From Owenweeksia sp965229445 (GTDB lineage Bacteria; Bacteroidota; Bacteroidia; Flavobacteriales; Schleiferiaceae), in NCBI GenBank assembly GCA_965229445.1, contig OZ245876.1, positions 744,001 to 808,000 on the forward strand: a stretch of 64,000 bases of DNA, given 5' to 3'. This document shows, in pieces, positions 49,462-58,618 of this stretch. The notes beneath the pieces are model-generated. The model did no database searches and was not told the DNA's origin. It saw only the letters and a program-made list of their open reading frames with translations. Within the stretch, counting starts at the first letter, position 1. The number at the start of each line of letters is the position of its first letter. Position numbers and translations under genes: made by a program.

Positions 49462-49492
49462 AACCTCAAAGGTTTACTAAACCTTTGAGGTT
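49462..49492. repeat. Perfect palindrome, form 2 (arms exchanged)
   Basis: AACCTCAAAGGTTT, loop ACT, AAACCTTTGAGGTT: the same palindrome as at 49112 but with the arm centres reversed. Together the two bracket a 319-bp non-coding block. Confidence 0.8.
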
Positions 49493-49634
49493 GTTATTAC
49501 TTTGGCTCTACTTTAACAGTCCCTTTAACAAGCTTCCTGATTTTCGCGAAATCATTTTTTTTTCTTTGCCCTGTCCCTCTTGTATTATTCATTTCGTACT
49601 AATAATTAGAGGACTATAACTAAAACTCATAAAA

Positions 49635-50828
49635 ATGAAAAATCGATTACTTATTATCTTTTGTCTTATCGCTGGTGTCATGTCCGCTCAGCCAGCTGGA
49701 AGTGCCACCATAATTGCCTCAGTACCAGGAGCCGGACCAGGGTTGAGAGTATTCTTTGATACAGATACCGATCAAAGTCACCGAGGCGCGCAATTTTCAT
49801 CTTTTACAGGACAAAGTGTATTTGGTACTGTTGCCATTTACAATAAGACAACATCCATCGGGGACACCATTGCTGTAGGAGCCTACGATTGTAATGGAAA
49901 CTATGTATCCGGAATAGCCGTGGTCACCGTACCTAATGATAGCATTCTGGTCGCATTAGGGATTAATTGTTATCCGCATCATTGCACCAGCGTGGCGGAC
50001 GAGTTAAGAGCTGGTGCCGGATCTTACCTGAAACTCTACAACCTGGTTGATTCGATCGGAGGAGGAGCACAAGTGGCGCACTCGGTAAGTTTTGATGGAG
50101 GTCTTACTTTTCAGGGGCCGATTTTTGATACCATCCAAATCCCGGCAGGCGCATCAAGCTATTGCTTCTATCAAGACTTTTGTGGTCCATTAACTATGGT
50201 TTGTGACTCCCTTAATTCCGGGGGAGGAACTCCGGGGAATTGCAGAGCGCTTTGGACTGTAGACTCTGTAAACTCAATCAATTTTGCAGGTAACGTGGTA
50301 TTATGGAATTTATCCACCGGCGGAACCGCTACAAACCCGCTCAATTACATTTGGGATTGGGGTGATGGAACTACTTCTTCTGGTCAATACCCGATGCATT
50401 CGTACAGCGATACCGGCATATATAATATTTGTTTAACCGTGATTGACCCTATGACAAATTGTACAGATACATTTTGTGATAGCTTAGGTTTTGATGCCAA
50501 TGGCAATCTGGTTTACAAAGGAACCAGCTTTAAAGGATTTACCGTGGTAGTAATAGATCCTGCTACTATCGGTGTCGAAGAAATAGCTTCTGAACCTATG
50601 GTAGGTGCATTTCCTAATCCATCAAGTGGATTAATTTATGTTAAGAGCGAAACCCATCGCATACTTGACGTGAATGTTTTTAATATGAATGGTCAATTGT
50701 TGCAAAATGTATCTGGCAATAAGGCAAAATCAGAAGCTGTGTTATTAGAGTTGAGTGATGCGGGTCTATATCTGTTACAGATACAAACAGATGCTGGAAC
50801 GACTACTCAAAAGGTAATGGTCGAATAA
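49635..50828 (+). CDS. Secreted PKD-domain protein with T9SS sorting domain
   Basis: A 397-residue exported protein (signal MKNRLLIIFCLIAGVMSAQ). Residues about 230-290 hold a PKD domain with YIWDWGDGTTSSGQYPMHSYSDTG, a beta-sandwich found in surface proteins. The C-terminal ~75 residues are a T9SS type A domain from VGAFPNPSSGLIYV. Several cysteines (NCYPHHC, YCFYQDFC) may form disulfides. No enzymatic domain is seen. Followed by a hairpin terminator. Confidence 0.87.
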   Translation: MKNRLLIIFCLIAGVMSAQPAGSATIIASVPGAGPGLRVFFDTDTDQSHRGAQFSSFTGQSVFGTVAIYNKTTSIGDTIAVGAYDCNGNYVSGIAVVTVPNDSILVALGINCYPHHCTSVADELRAGAGSYLKLYNLVDSIGGGAQVAHSVSFDGGLTFQGPIFDTIQIPAGASSYCFYQDFCGPLTMVCDSLNSGGGTPGNCRALWTVDSVNSINFAGNVVLWNLSTGGTATNPLNYIWDWGDGTTSSGQYPMHSYSDTGIYNICLTVIDPMTNCTDTFCDSLGFDANGNLVYKGTSFKGFTVVVIDPATIGVEEIASEPMVGAFPNPSSGLIYVKSETHRILDVNVFNMNGQLLQNVSGNKAKSEAVLLELSDAGLYLLQIQTDAGTTTQKVMVE

Positions 50829-50866
50829 TTTGAAATGTTGATATTGAGACCAATACACACTAGTAT

Positions 50867-50896
50867 GAACTCCTCCCCGTAATTCGGGAGGAGTTC
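50867..50896 (+). terminator. Hairpin after the PKD protein gene
   Basis: GAACTCCTCCC (50867-50877) pairs perfectly with GGGAGGAGTTC (50886-50896); only a weak T-tract follows. It lies 12 bp before the sigma-factor start. Confidence 0.7.
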
Positions 50897-50908
50897 TCTA
50901 TTGATCTC

Positions 50909-51478
50909 ATGCCCAGCAACAACTTAGATGATATCATCGATCAATGCCTGAAGAATGACCGTTCTGCTCAGGGTCAACTTTATGGGTCCAGCTTTAACTG
51001 TTTAATGAAAATCTGCATCCGATATTTTAAACACAGAGAGGATGCTGTTAGTGTGCTAAATCAAAGCTTTCTTAAAGTATTACAAAACCTAGAGGATTAT
51101 GATCAAACACGAAGCTGGGAAAATTGGATTTCTAGTATAACGATTCGAACCTGCATTGATGAATATCGAAAACACAAGAAGTACAAAGATTTGGTGGACG
51201 GAGTTGATAACTATGATCATTTGGAAGCGACTTTTAAGCCGGTATATAATGACATTATTGTGAAGCTATCGCAAGAGGAGGTTGACTCTATGCTGGGGTT
51301 ATTGACCAGCGAAGAGAAATTTGTTTTTAATCTATTTGAATTTGAATCCTATACCCATGAGGAAATTGCTGCTCAACTTGACGTATCAGTACGGAGCAGT
51401 AAGCGTTATCTGCAAAAAGCTAGAGTGAAACTACGTGCGGAATTAGAAGCTAGAATTAAGAAGAAGTCTAAGGTATAA
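50909..51478 (+). CDS. ECF-type RNA polymerase sigma factor
   Basis: A 189-residue sigma-70 family factor: region 2 with YFKHREDAVSVLNQSFLKVLQNLEDYD and region 4 with YTHEEIAAQLDVSVRSSKRYLQKARVKLR. There is no region 1 or 3, so it is ECF-like. Its stop and the next gene's start overlap (TAATG), so the neighbour is expected to control its activity. Confidence 0.92.
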   Translation: MPSNNLDDIIDQCLKNDRSAQGQLYGSSFNCLMKICIRYFKHREDAVSVLNQSFLKVLQNLEDYDQTRSWENWISSITIRTCIDEYRKHKKYKDLVDGVDNYDHLEATFKPVYNDIIVKLSQEEVDSMLGLLTSEEKFVFNLFEFESYTHEEIAAQLDVSVRSSKRYLQKARVKLRAELEARIKKKSKV

Positions 51479-53151
51479 TGCCAAATAAATGGCGAAAAAT
51501 ATTAGATAAACAATCAGGTGCGGAGTTTAAACCGCAACCTGGCGACTGGCAGGCTATGGAGGCTCTGTTGGATCGGGATCCCATGCTTGGCTCTGGCAGG
51601 TCTTCCAGCACGCTCGGTTGGATGATTGGTTTGCTAGCTGTTTTAGGTACTTTGTCATTTGCCTTGGTGATCAATCATCAAAACAACCAAACAGTAGAGT
51701 ATTATCAGGAAAGAAAACCGGCTTCTACTAAGTTTTTGTCTAATGACTACAGTACCGGGCAGAATGATGGTTCATCTAAATCTCTATTCTTAAACCTTGA
51801 AGATCAGTTATCAAAACAAAATCAAGAGGCCAATATTGATAGAAGAACCAATCAGGATAAGCCTGAATCCGCAGAATACGAATCAAGAGTAAGCTCAGAG
51901 TATTCTGAAAGCAATAGTATAGTAGCCAAGAGTAGTCCACTTAAAAGCTCCACTGCATTATCCAGTCCAAATTCTAGCGAAAATCCTGACAGAGGTGGTG
52001 AGGGAAATCAATCAGATGTTTCAGGAAACAACGCAGAGCCTCTAAAAGCGGAATTTGCTGATCGTAAAAAACCTGCGAAGATTGACGAGATGGAACAAAT
52101 AAATCAATCCACTTTGTCAAATAAGTCGTCAGTTGAAGCAAAGGGCAACACAGCCCTTAATAGTGATAAGCAGGAGAATGAAGTTAGGTCAGAATTATCG
52201 GAGAGTGAGAATATAGCGCGGAGTGATGACGCTGATTCCTGGCCATCAAAGCTCGGGAAACAAGGGACAGGCACTGAAGAGGAGATAACCTCCGAAAACC
52301 AGGATTTAAACAGGGAGATTTTGGAAGATAAGGCCGAATCTGACCAAAGAGTTTACAATGAAGAAGATTCTTCAAAAGTCTTGACGGATTCTGAAGATGA
52401 ACGAGATGAGGATGAGGAAGAGGAAGAGTCAGACGTATTATTGGATATGTTCAGCAGGATGAGATTTAATTCTACCGCTTTAATGCTAGATTATGGCAAG
52501 ATGAATAGGTATAAAGAGTTTTATTCCTATTCAGTTGAGCTACAGGCAGAATGGAGTCTTCAAAACCTTCGCTTTCAAGCCGGTCTGAGCTACACTCAAT
52601 GGTATGAAGAGGCCCACACCAACCTGACTAAAATTACTAATGTGGATACTACCATGCACGCTGTAGTAGATACCAATACGGTAAGTTGGGTAGATTCCAG
52701 CTGGGTGATAACTGGCCTCAATCAAGGCCAATATGTGTATGATACTTCTTCTACCATCTTAATTGATACCTCCTATCACAAGAGTGTTGATACCACTGTA
52801 ATAAACACTGAACATCCTAGTCCCGCCGTTCAGGTAAGCAGTAGATTTTCAGTGCCTGTTAGCTTTAGTTATAGAAGAAGGATTGGAAAATTTTATGGAG
52901 ACCTTGGTGCTGGTTTAAACACAAATTTCACCATCTATCAGCCAATATATTCGCCTGATATTCAGCGAAGCAGTGTTTCATTCGACTTTCTTTTTAAACC
53001 AAGCCTTGGCTTTCAATTCAATGATAAATTAAGCATGGAGGCCCGTTTTGGTTATGCTTTACCCCTTTATCAGGCGAAGGCCGACAAGCTATTTTTTAAT
53101 TCCGAACCGCGCTGGACGCTTGGCCTTGGAATTCGATTCTTCCTGAATTAA
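51478..53151 (+). CDS. Putative trans-envelope sigma regulator: membrane helix, long linker, outer-membrane barrel-like domain
   Basis: A 557-residue protein. Residues 1-44 are short and soluble (KPQPGDWQAMEALLDRDP, the pattern of Bacteroidota anti-sigma-like N-termini). Residues about 45-66 are a single transmembrane helix. About 70-320 is low-complexity and rich in Ser, Asn, Glu and Asp, ending in an acidic run. About 325-557 has regular beta strands ending GLGIRFFLN, an outer-membrane barrel pattern with a terminal aromatic. Inference: an inner-membrane anchor that spans the periplasm to a barrel, able to pass an envelope signal to the co-translated sigma factor. No known family was recognised. 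Confidence 0.75.
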   Translation: MPNKWRKILDKQSGAEFKPQPGDWQAMEALLDRDPMLGSGRSSSTLGWMIGLLAVLGTLSFALVINHQNNQTVEYYQERKPASTKFLSNDYSTGQNDGSSKSLFLNLEDQLSKQNQEANIDRRTNQDKPESAEYESRVSSEYSESNSIVAKSSPLKSSTALSSPNSSENPDRGGEGNQSDVSGNNAEPLKAEFADRKKPAKIDEMEQINQSTLSNKSSVEAKGNTALNSDKQENEVRSELSESENIARSDDADSWPSKLGKQGTGTEEEITSENQDLNREILEDKAESDQRVYNEEDSSKVLTDSEDERDEDEEEEESDVLLDMFSRMRFNSTALMLDYGKMNRYKEFYSYSVELQAEWSLQNLRFQAGLSYTQWYEEAHTNLTKITNVDTTMHAVVDTNTVSWVDSSWVITGLNQGQYVYDTSSTILIDTSYHKSVDTTVINTEHPSPAVQVSSRFSVPVSFSYRRRIGKFYGDLGAGLNTNFTIYQPIYSPDIQRSSVSFDFLFKPSLGFQFNDKLSMEARFGYALPLYQAKADKLFFNSEPRWTLGLGIRFFLN

Positions 53152-53224
53152 GCAAACATCCATAATTCCCATAAACTGATGCGTTAGTCGATCCAGAATG
53201 GAGTTTTTGCTTTTTATCGAATAT

Positions 53225-53257
53225 ACTATGCATGCATAAGAAATATTTGTATCTTTA
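53225..53257 (+). promoter_or_regulatory. MarR-type operator and promoter of the acyl-CoA dehydrogenase gene
   Basis: ACTATGCATGCATAAG (53225-53240) shares the 12-bp palindromic core TATGCATGCATA with the marR operator. The -7-like TATCTTTA follows at 53250-53257, with almost the same operator-to-(-7) distance as at marR (17 versus 16.5 bp). Confidence 0.7.
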
Positions 53258-53291
53258 CCTCGTACCAGACGTGCAAGAAATTATAGAAACT

Positions 53292-55091
53292 ATGGATACC
53301 TCTACAGACAAACAAGGAATCAAAGGCGGTGAATTTCTCATCAAGGCTCAGCAAGCATCGGAAATATTTATTCCTGAAGATTTTAGCGAAGAGCAAATGA
53401 TGATGGCTCAGGCTACCTTGGAATTTATGGAGAAGGAAGTTAAACCCCACCGTGAACGTTTTGAGCAAAAAGATTATCAGTTCACGGAAGAGCTGATGAA
53501 AAAGCTAGGTGAGTTGGGGATGCTTGGCATCACCGTTCCGGAAGTATACGGAGGCTTAGGCATGGACTTCAATACATCCATGCTGGTTTGCGATCGTATT
53601 TCTGGAATATCAGGCTCCTTGTCCACCGCCTACGGTGCTCATACTGGTATAGGGGTGTTGCCCATTTTACTTTACGGAACAGAAGAACAAAAGTCAAAGT
53701 ACTTGCCTAAGCTTTCATCGGGTGAGTACATGGGTGCCTATTGTCTTACAGAACCAGGAGCAGGCTCCGATGCCAACTCTGGTAAGACCAAAGCAGAGCT
53801 TGACAAAGACGGAAATTACGTAATAAATGGCCAAAAGATTTGGATTTCCAATGCTGGTTTTGCCGATGTCTTTGTGGTTTTTGCAAGAATTGAGAGTGAC
53901 CAGTATCTCACTGGGTTTATTGTCGAGAGATCAACTGAAGGATTAAGTTTTGGTGAGGAAGAAAATAAGATGGGTATTAGAGCCAGCTCTACTCGTCAGG
54001 TGTTTTTTAATAATGTTAAGGTGCCGGCAGATAACCTGCTGGGAGAAAGAAACGGCGGCTTTAAGATTGCCATGAATGCCTTAAACTACGGCCGGATAAA
54101 ACTGGCCGTGGCTACCCTGGATGCTAACCGCAATGTCATTACCAATGCGGTACAGTATGCAAATGAACGGAAGCAGTTTGGTGTTGCTTTATCTAGCTTT
54201 GGTGCCATGCAGCAAAAACTGGCTGATATGGCTACTTTGGTTTGGGCTTCAGAAAGTGCGACGTACCGGGCTGGCCAGGAGATTGAGAATGAAATCCAAA
54301 GATTATTGGCGGCAGGTGTAGATTCAGGTGAAGCAAAGTTGAAGGGAGCTGAGGAATTTGCTATCGAGTGTGCGCTATTGAAGGTCTTCGGCTCTGAGGT
54401 TAACGCCTACGTAGTAGATGAAGGAGTTCAGATGTTTGGGGGCATGGGTTATAGTGCCGATGCCCCGATGGAAGCAGCTTATCGCGATGCCCGAATTACT
54501 CGTATTTATGAGGGTACAAACGAGATCAATCGCATGCATAGTGTCGGTATGCTCCTTAAAAAGGCCCTGAAAGGTGAGCTCGATTTAATGACTCCGGCCA
54601 TGGCTGTGGCTAATGAACTTATGGAGATTCCTTCTTTCGATGCTCCGGATTACAGCATACTTTTTACCGAAGAAAAGGAAGCTCTTCAGAAGCTTAAGAA
54701 GGCGGCGCTTATGGTTGCGGGAAAGGCAGTGGAAAAATTTGGAACCGAAATAGAGAAGGAACAACAATTACTCATGAATGCTGCTGATATGCTCATTCAG
54801 ATTTATGCAGCGGAAAGTGCCGTGCTGCGTGCTGAAAAATTAGTGGATCTAAAAGGTGAGGAAACTGTTAAACTTCAGATTGAAATGGCTCGTCTCAATC
54901 TTTATTTTGCTACGGAATGCATAGGAACCAAGGGTCGTGAGGCAATTTACAGCATGGTAGATGGCGATGAACAACGCATGATGCTTATGGGTCTAAAACG
55001 CTATACCAAACCGGTGAGGCCTATTAATGTGAAGGAAGTAAGAAAAAGCATTGCCCGTTACATTATTGAAGAGAATAAGTATCCTTTTTAG
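53292..55091 (+). CDS. Acyl-CoA dehydrogenase
   Basis: A 599-residue FAD enzyme that makes the first oxidation of beta-oxidation. Seen: LTEPGAGSDANS, WISNAGFADVFVVFA, GVQMFGGMGYSADAP and the catalytic-base region RIYEGTNEINRMH. It is about 200 residues longer than short-chain forms, with a C-terminal helical extension, as in the FadE-like group of Bacteroidota. The ATG at 53292 was chosen; the frame from 53232 begins inside the operator. Expected to be co-regulated with the MarR-fadB operon. Confidence 0.93.
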   Translation: MDTSTDKQGIKGGEFLIKAQQASEIFIPEDFSEEQMMMAQATLEFMEKEVKPHRERFEQKDYQFTEELMKKLGELGMLGITVPEVYGGLGMDFNTSMLVCDRISGISGSLSTAYGAHTGIGVLPILLYGTEEQKSKYLPKLSSGEYMGAYCLTEPGAGSDANSGKTKAELDKDGNYVINGQKIWISNAGFADVFVVFARIESDQYLTGFIVERSTEGLSFGEEENKMGIRASSTRQVFFNNVKVPADNLLGERNGGFKIAMNALNYGRIKLAVATLDANRNVITNAVQYANERKQFGVALSSFGAMQQKLADMATLVWASESATYRAGQEIENEIQRLLAAGVDSGEAKLKGAEEFAIECALLKVFGSEVNAYVVDEGVQMFGGMGYSADAPMEAAYRDARITRIYEGTNEINRMHSVGMLLKKALKGELDLMTPAMAVANELMEIPSFDAPDYSILFTEEKEALQKLKKAALMVAGKAVEKFGTEIEKEQQLLMNAADMLIQIYAAESAVLRAEKLVDLKGEETVKLQIEMARLNLYFATECIGTKGREAIYSMVDGDEQRMMLMGLKRYTKPVRPINVKEVRKSIARYIIEENKYPF

Positions 55092-55117
55092 TGAGGAGAT
55101 TTTTAGTTTGGGATATG

Positions 55118-55146
55118 AACTACCCTCGCTTTTAGCGGGGGTAGTT
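55118..55146 (+). terminator. Terminator after the acyl-CoA dehydrogenase gene
   Basis: AACTACCCTCGC pairs with GCGGGGGTAGTT (one T-G wobble) around loop TTTTA, then TTATTTA. Strong stem. Confidence 0.8.
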
Positions 55147-55333
55147 TATTTATGACACCTGGAAAGCAGTACTTTGATCATAGCAATGTAAATCTGGCGA
55201 CGCGCTGATTAGACCCAGCTTCCCGCGGGTGTTATTTCTCCTAATGGAGCACCATCCACATAATTCATAGCCATTAGAATAATCCCAAGTCCTTTTTTAT
55301 CTTGAAAACCAAACAAGATCAATTCTTCCGAGC

Positions 55334-57241
55334 ATGAGTAATAGCATTTTCAGGATAAAGTCAATTGAAGAATATCATGACCAATATCAAAAGAGCCTTG
55401 ATCATCCCGAGAAATTTTGGGAGGGTATAGCCAATTATTATCAATGGTTCAAAACCTGGGACAAGACTTTGGAGTGGGAATTTGAAACGCCCTCAATACA
55501 GTGGTTTAAAGGTGGTCAGCTGAATATTACGGTCAATTGCCTGGATAGGCATTTAAAGGATCGCGGTAACAAATTGGCAATCATCTGGGAGCCTAATGAT
55601 CCCAGGGAGAAGGCCGTACGATTAACCTATCGGGAGTTGTTCGAAGAGGTCTGCCAATATGCCAATATTCTGAAAAAGTACGGCATTAAAAAGGGCGACC
55701 GGGTGGCATTATATATGCCGATGATTCCGGATTTAGCCATTGCGGTGTTGGCCTGTGCACGCATAGGTGCAGTACACTCTGTAGTATTTGCAGGATTCTC
55801 TGCGCAAGCTCTGGCTGATAGAATTAATGATGCTCAATGCAAAATGGTGCTCACCTCGGATGGATTGTATAGAGGCACCAAGGAAATCCCTGTAAAGGCG
55901 GTAGTGGATGAAGCTCTTAAAAGTTGCCCTAGCGTAGAACATGTGCTCGTTTCCAAACGAACCAATTGGGATGTTCTGATGAAAGATAACCGGGATTTAT
56001 GGCTTCATGAGGAGAAAACCGAGGCGGATAAGTTATGTGAAGCTGAAGTGATGAATGCAGAGGACATGTTGTTTATCTTGTATACTTCTGGCAGTACCGG
56101 TAAACCAAAAGGAGTGGTACACACGTGTGCGGGATATATGGTGTATGCGGGATACAGCTTTGCCAATGTATTTCAATACGAGGAGAGCGATATTTACTGG
56201 TGCACGGCTGACATTGGTTGGATTACGGGACACACCTATATTGTATATGGGCCTCTTCTCAATGGCGCCACAACACTAATGTTTGAAGGGGTACCCACCT
56301 ACCCTGGTCCGGGTAGATTCTGGCAGGTGGTAGACAAGCACGCGGTAAATCAATTCTATACCGCTCCCACCGCTATTAGATCGCTTATGGCGCATGGCGA
56401 AGATCATGTTTTAAGCTATGGCCTATACTCTTTAAAAGTTTTGGGTTCAGTTGGTGAACCGATCAATGCGGAAGCCTGGGAATGGTATCACATTCATGTG
56501 GGTAAAGAAAAATGTCCGGTGGTGGATACCTGGTGGCAAACGGAAACCGGAGGCATTATGATTTCGGGTCTTGGTGACTTGTCACCCATGAAGCCTGCGC
56601 ATGCAGGCTATCCCTTGCCAGGAATTCAACCGGTGTTATTGGATCCTGATGGGAAGGAGATAAAAGAAAATGGCAGTGAAGGTTACCTGGCCATTAAATT
56701 TCCCTGGCCAAGCATGCTAAGAACCACCTATGGTGATCATGAAAGATGCTGTAATACTTACTTTAAACCATTTAAGGGTTTTTATTTCACCGGTGACGGT
56801 GCTAAAAGAGATGAGAATGGCATGTACCGTATTATTGGCCGGGTGGATGATGTGATAAACGTCAGTGGTCATAGGTTTGGAACAGCAGAAATAGAAAATG
56901 CTATAAACTCGCTGGAGACTATGGTAGCTGAAAGTGCGGTAGTTGGTTATCCTCATCCGGTTAAAGGACAGGCGATATACGCTTATGTGATCACTTCCAG
57001 GGAAGTGGATAATGAAGAAAAATTAAGGGCTGAAATAGTGGAAGCCGTGGTAGAGCAGATAGGCAAAATTGCCAAACCAGATAAAATTCAGTTTGTGAGC
57101 GGACTTCCTAAAACGCGGTCTGGAAAAATTATGCGTCGCATCCTTCGCAAAGTGGCAGAAGGAGATACATCTAATTTGGGAGACACTTCTACCTTGCTTG
57201 ATCCGGAGGTAGTAGACAGGATTAAGGAGGGAGCGATTTAA
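55334..57241 (+). CDS. acs: Acetyl-CoA synthetase (AMP-forming)
   Basis: A 635-residue Acs that converts acetate, ATP and CoA to acetyl-CoA. Seen: YTSGSTGKPKGVVHT, the substrate-pocket region TADIGWITGHTYIVYGPL, DTWWQTETGG, and the regulatory lysine in PKTRSGKIMRRILR. Full length. It supports growth on acetate, consistent with the neighbouring beta-oxidation genes. No MarR-type palindrome was seen upstream. Confidence 0.97.
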   Translation: MSNSIFRIKSIEEYHDQYQKSLDHPEKFWEGIANYYQWFKTWDKTLEWEFETPSIQWFKGGQLNITVNCLDRHLKDRGNKLAIIWEPNDPREKAVRLTYRELFEEVCQYANILKKYGIKKGDRVALYMPMIPDLAIAVLACARIGAVHSVVFAGFSAQALADRINDAQCKMVLTSDGLYRGTKEIPVKAVVDEALKSCPSVEHVLVSKRTNWDVLMKDNRDLWLHEEKTEADKLCEAEVMNAEDMLFILYTSGSTGKPKGVVHTCAGYMVYAGYSFANVFQYEESDIYWCTADIGWITGHTYIVYGPLLNGATTLMFEGVPTYPGPGRFWQVVDKHAVNQFYTAPTAIRSLMAHGEDHVLSYGLYSLKVLGSVGEPINAEAWEWYHIHVGKEKCPVVDTWWQTETGGIMISGLGDLSPMKPAHAGYPLPGIQPVLLDPDGKEIKENGSEGYLAIKFPWPSMLRTTYGDHERCCNTYFKPFKGFYFTGDGAKRDENGMYRIIGRVDDVINVSGHRFGTAEIENAINSLETMVAESAVVGYPHPVKGQAIYAYVITSREVDNEEKLRAEIVEAVVEQIGKIAKPDKIQFVSGLPKTRSGKIMRRILRKVAEGDTSNLGDTSTLLDPEVVDRIKEGAI

Positions 57242-57250
57242 GGTTATTGG

Positions 57251-57739
57251 ATGAAAATGAATTCCTTAATAAAAGAACTCAATCTTCAAGCGCACCCTGA
57301 AGGAGGTTATTATCGGGAAACCTACCGCTCTATGATATTAAGTGAATACTCTGGTTTGGGAAGAAGGAATTGCTCCACCGGGATTTACTTTCTTCTCACT
57401 GCAGGAAATTTCTCTGCTTTCCATCGCATTAAGCAAGATGAAATGTGGCACTTCTATTTAGGATCACCTATTGAGCTTTTTGAGTTGGATGCTAACGGAA
57501 TGCTAATCCGTACCATAGTTGGCAATAATATCAGCAAGGGCGAAAATCCGCAGTATGTGGTGCCCGGGGGAAATTGGTTTGCCTCAAGGGTACTCCCAGG
57601 CACCGGGTCATACTCACTTGCTGGGTGCACCGTAGCCCCGGGTTTTGATTTTGCAGATTTTGAAATGGCCAAAAGGCTCGAGTTGATCAAGCAATTCCCT
57701 CAACACCGGGATATAATCGAAAAATTAACACGGGAATAA
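57251..57739 (+). CDS. Cupin family protein (DUF985)
   Basis: A 162-residue cupin: LIKELNLQAHPEGGYYRETYRS, TGIYFLLTAGNFSAFHRIKQDEMWHFYLG, then GGNWFASRV and AGCTVAPGFDFADFE. This is the DUF985 signature. The reaction is unknown; some relatives are annotated as sugar epimerase-like. It starts 10 bp after acs and is probably co-transcribed. Confidence 0.9.
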   Translation: MKMNSLIKELNLQAHPEGGYYRETYRSMILSEYSGLGRRNCSTGIYFLLTAGNFSAFHRIKQDEMWHFYLGSPIELFELDANGMLIRTIVGNNISKGENPQYVVPGGNWFASRVLPGTGSYSLAGCTVAPGFDFADFEMAKRLELIKQFPQHRDIIEKLTRE

Positions 57740-57791
57740 GGACTCAATCGTGGCAAGCTTCACCAGGAGTGAATGAATTGCGACAACTAAT

Positions 57792-57799
57792 TATCTTTA
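57792..57799 (+). promoter_or_regulatory. -7-like element giving a leaderless transcript
   Basis: TATCTTTA, ending 5 bp before the GTG start of the hydrolase gene. If used, transcription would start at or next to the start codon. Confidence 0.35.
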
Positions 57800-57803
57800 G
57801 CCC

Positions 57804-58610
57804 GTGCTAAATTTTTCCACTTATCAGCACCCAACTGCCAAAGATTGGGTCACATTCGTTCACGGTGCCGGAGGTAGCATGGCCATCTGGTATAAACAGA
57901 TTCGGGACTTTAAAGAGCATTTTAATGTGCTTTTAGTGGATTTGCGAGGACATGGTAAGTCTAAAGAGAATCTGAATGAAAAGCTGAAGAGTTATACCTT
58001 CGATAGCATTGGCGATGAGGTGATAGAAGTGCTGGATCACCTGGAGATTGATAAGACCCATTTCATTGGTATATCGTTGGGTACCATTATTATAAGAGAG
58101 ATTACAGAGCGCTTTCCTCATCGCACCCAAAGCATGGTACTGGCCGGCGCAATCATGAAACTTAATGTTAGAGGGCAATTCTTGATGCGTCTGGGGGTAT
58201 TGCTTAAATCGGTGTTGCCCTATCTATGGCTATATAAGTTTTTCGCTCTGATTATTATGCCGCGCAAGAGTCATAAAGAGTCTCGAGTGCTTTTTATCAA
58301 TGAGGCTAAAAAGCTCTATCAAAAAGAGTTCAAGAGATGGTTCACTTTAGCATCGCAGGTCAATCCTTTACTCTCCTGGTTTAGAATAAATGATATTGGG
58401 GTACCAACCTTATACCTTATGGGTGAGCAAGACCATATGTTTTTACCAGCCATTACCAAATTGGTTGAACACCATCCCTCGGCACAGCTAATTGTGGTTC
58501 CCAATTGCGGACATGTGGTAAATGTTGAACAACCACAGATTTTCAATGATCATACCCTTAAATATCTGAATAGGAACAGGACGGATGGTCTTCTCAATCA
58601 ATTTTCATAA
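57804..58610 (+). CDS. Alpha/beta hydrolase
   Basis: A 268-residue alpha/beta-hydrolase fold protein. Seen: HGAGGSMAIW (oxyanion loop), DLRGHGKSK, the nucleophile elbow GISLGT (Ser), the acid in MGEQDHMF and the catalytic His in NCGHVVNVEQP. The complete triad suggests an active esterase, lipase or related enzyme; the substrate is unknown. The GTG start is supported by the conserved N-terminus MLNFSTYQHPTAKDWVTF. The next gene follows after 8 bp. Confidence 0.88.
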   Translation: MLNFSTYQHPTAKDWVTFVHGAGGSMAIWYKQIRDFKEHFNVLLVDLRGHGKSKENLNEKLKSYTFDSIGDEVIEVLDHLEIDKTHFIGISLGTIIIREITERFPHRTQSMVLAGAIMKLNVRGQFLMRLGVLLKSVLPYLWLYKFFALIIMPRKSHKESRVLFINEAKKLYQKEFKRWFTLASQVNPLLSWFRINDIGVPTLYLMGEQDHMFLPAITKLVEHHPSAQLIVVPNCGHVVNVEQPQIFNDHTLKYLNRNRTDGLLNQFS

Positions 58611-58618
58611 GCTTAGCC

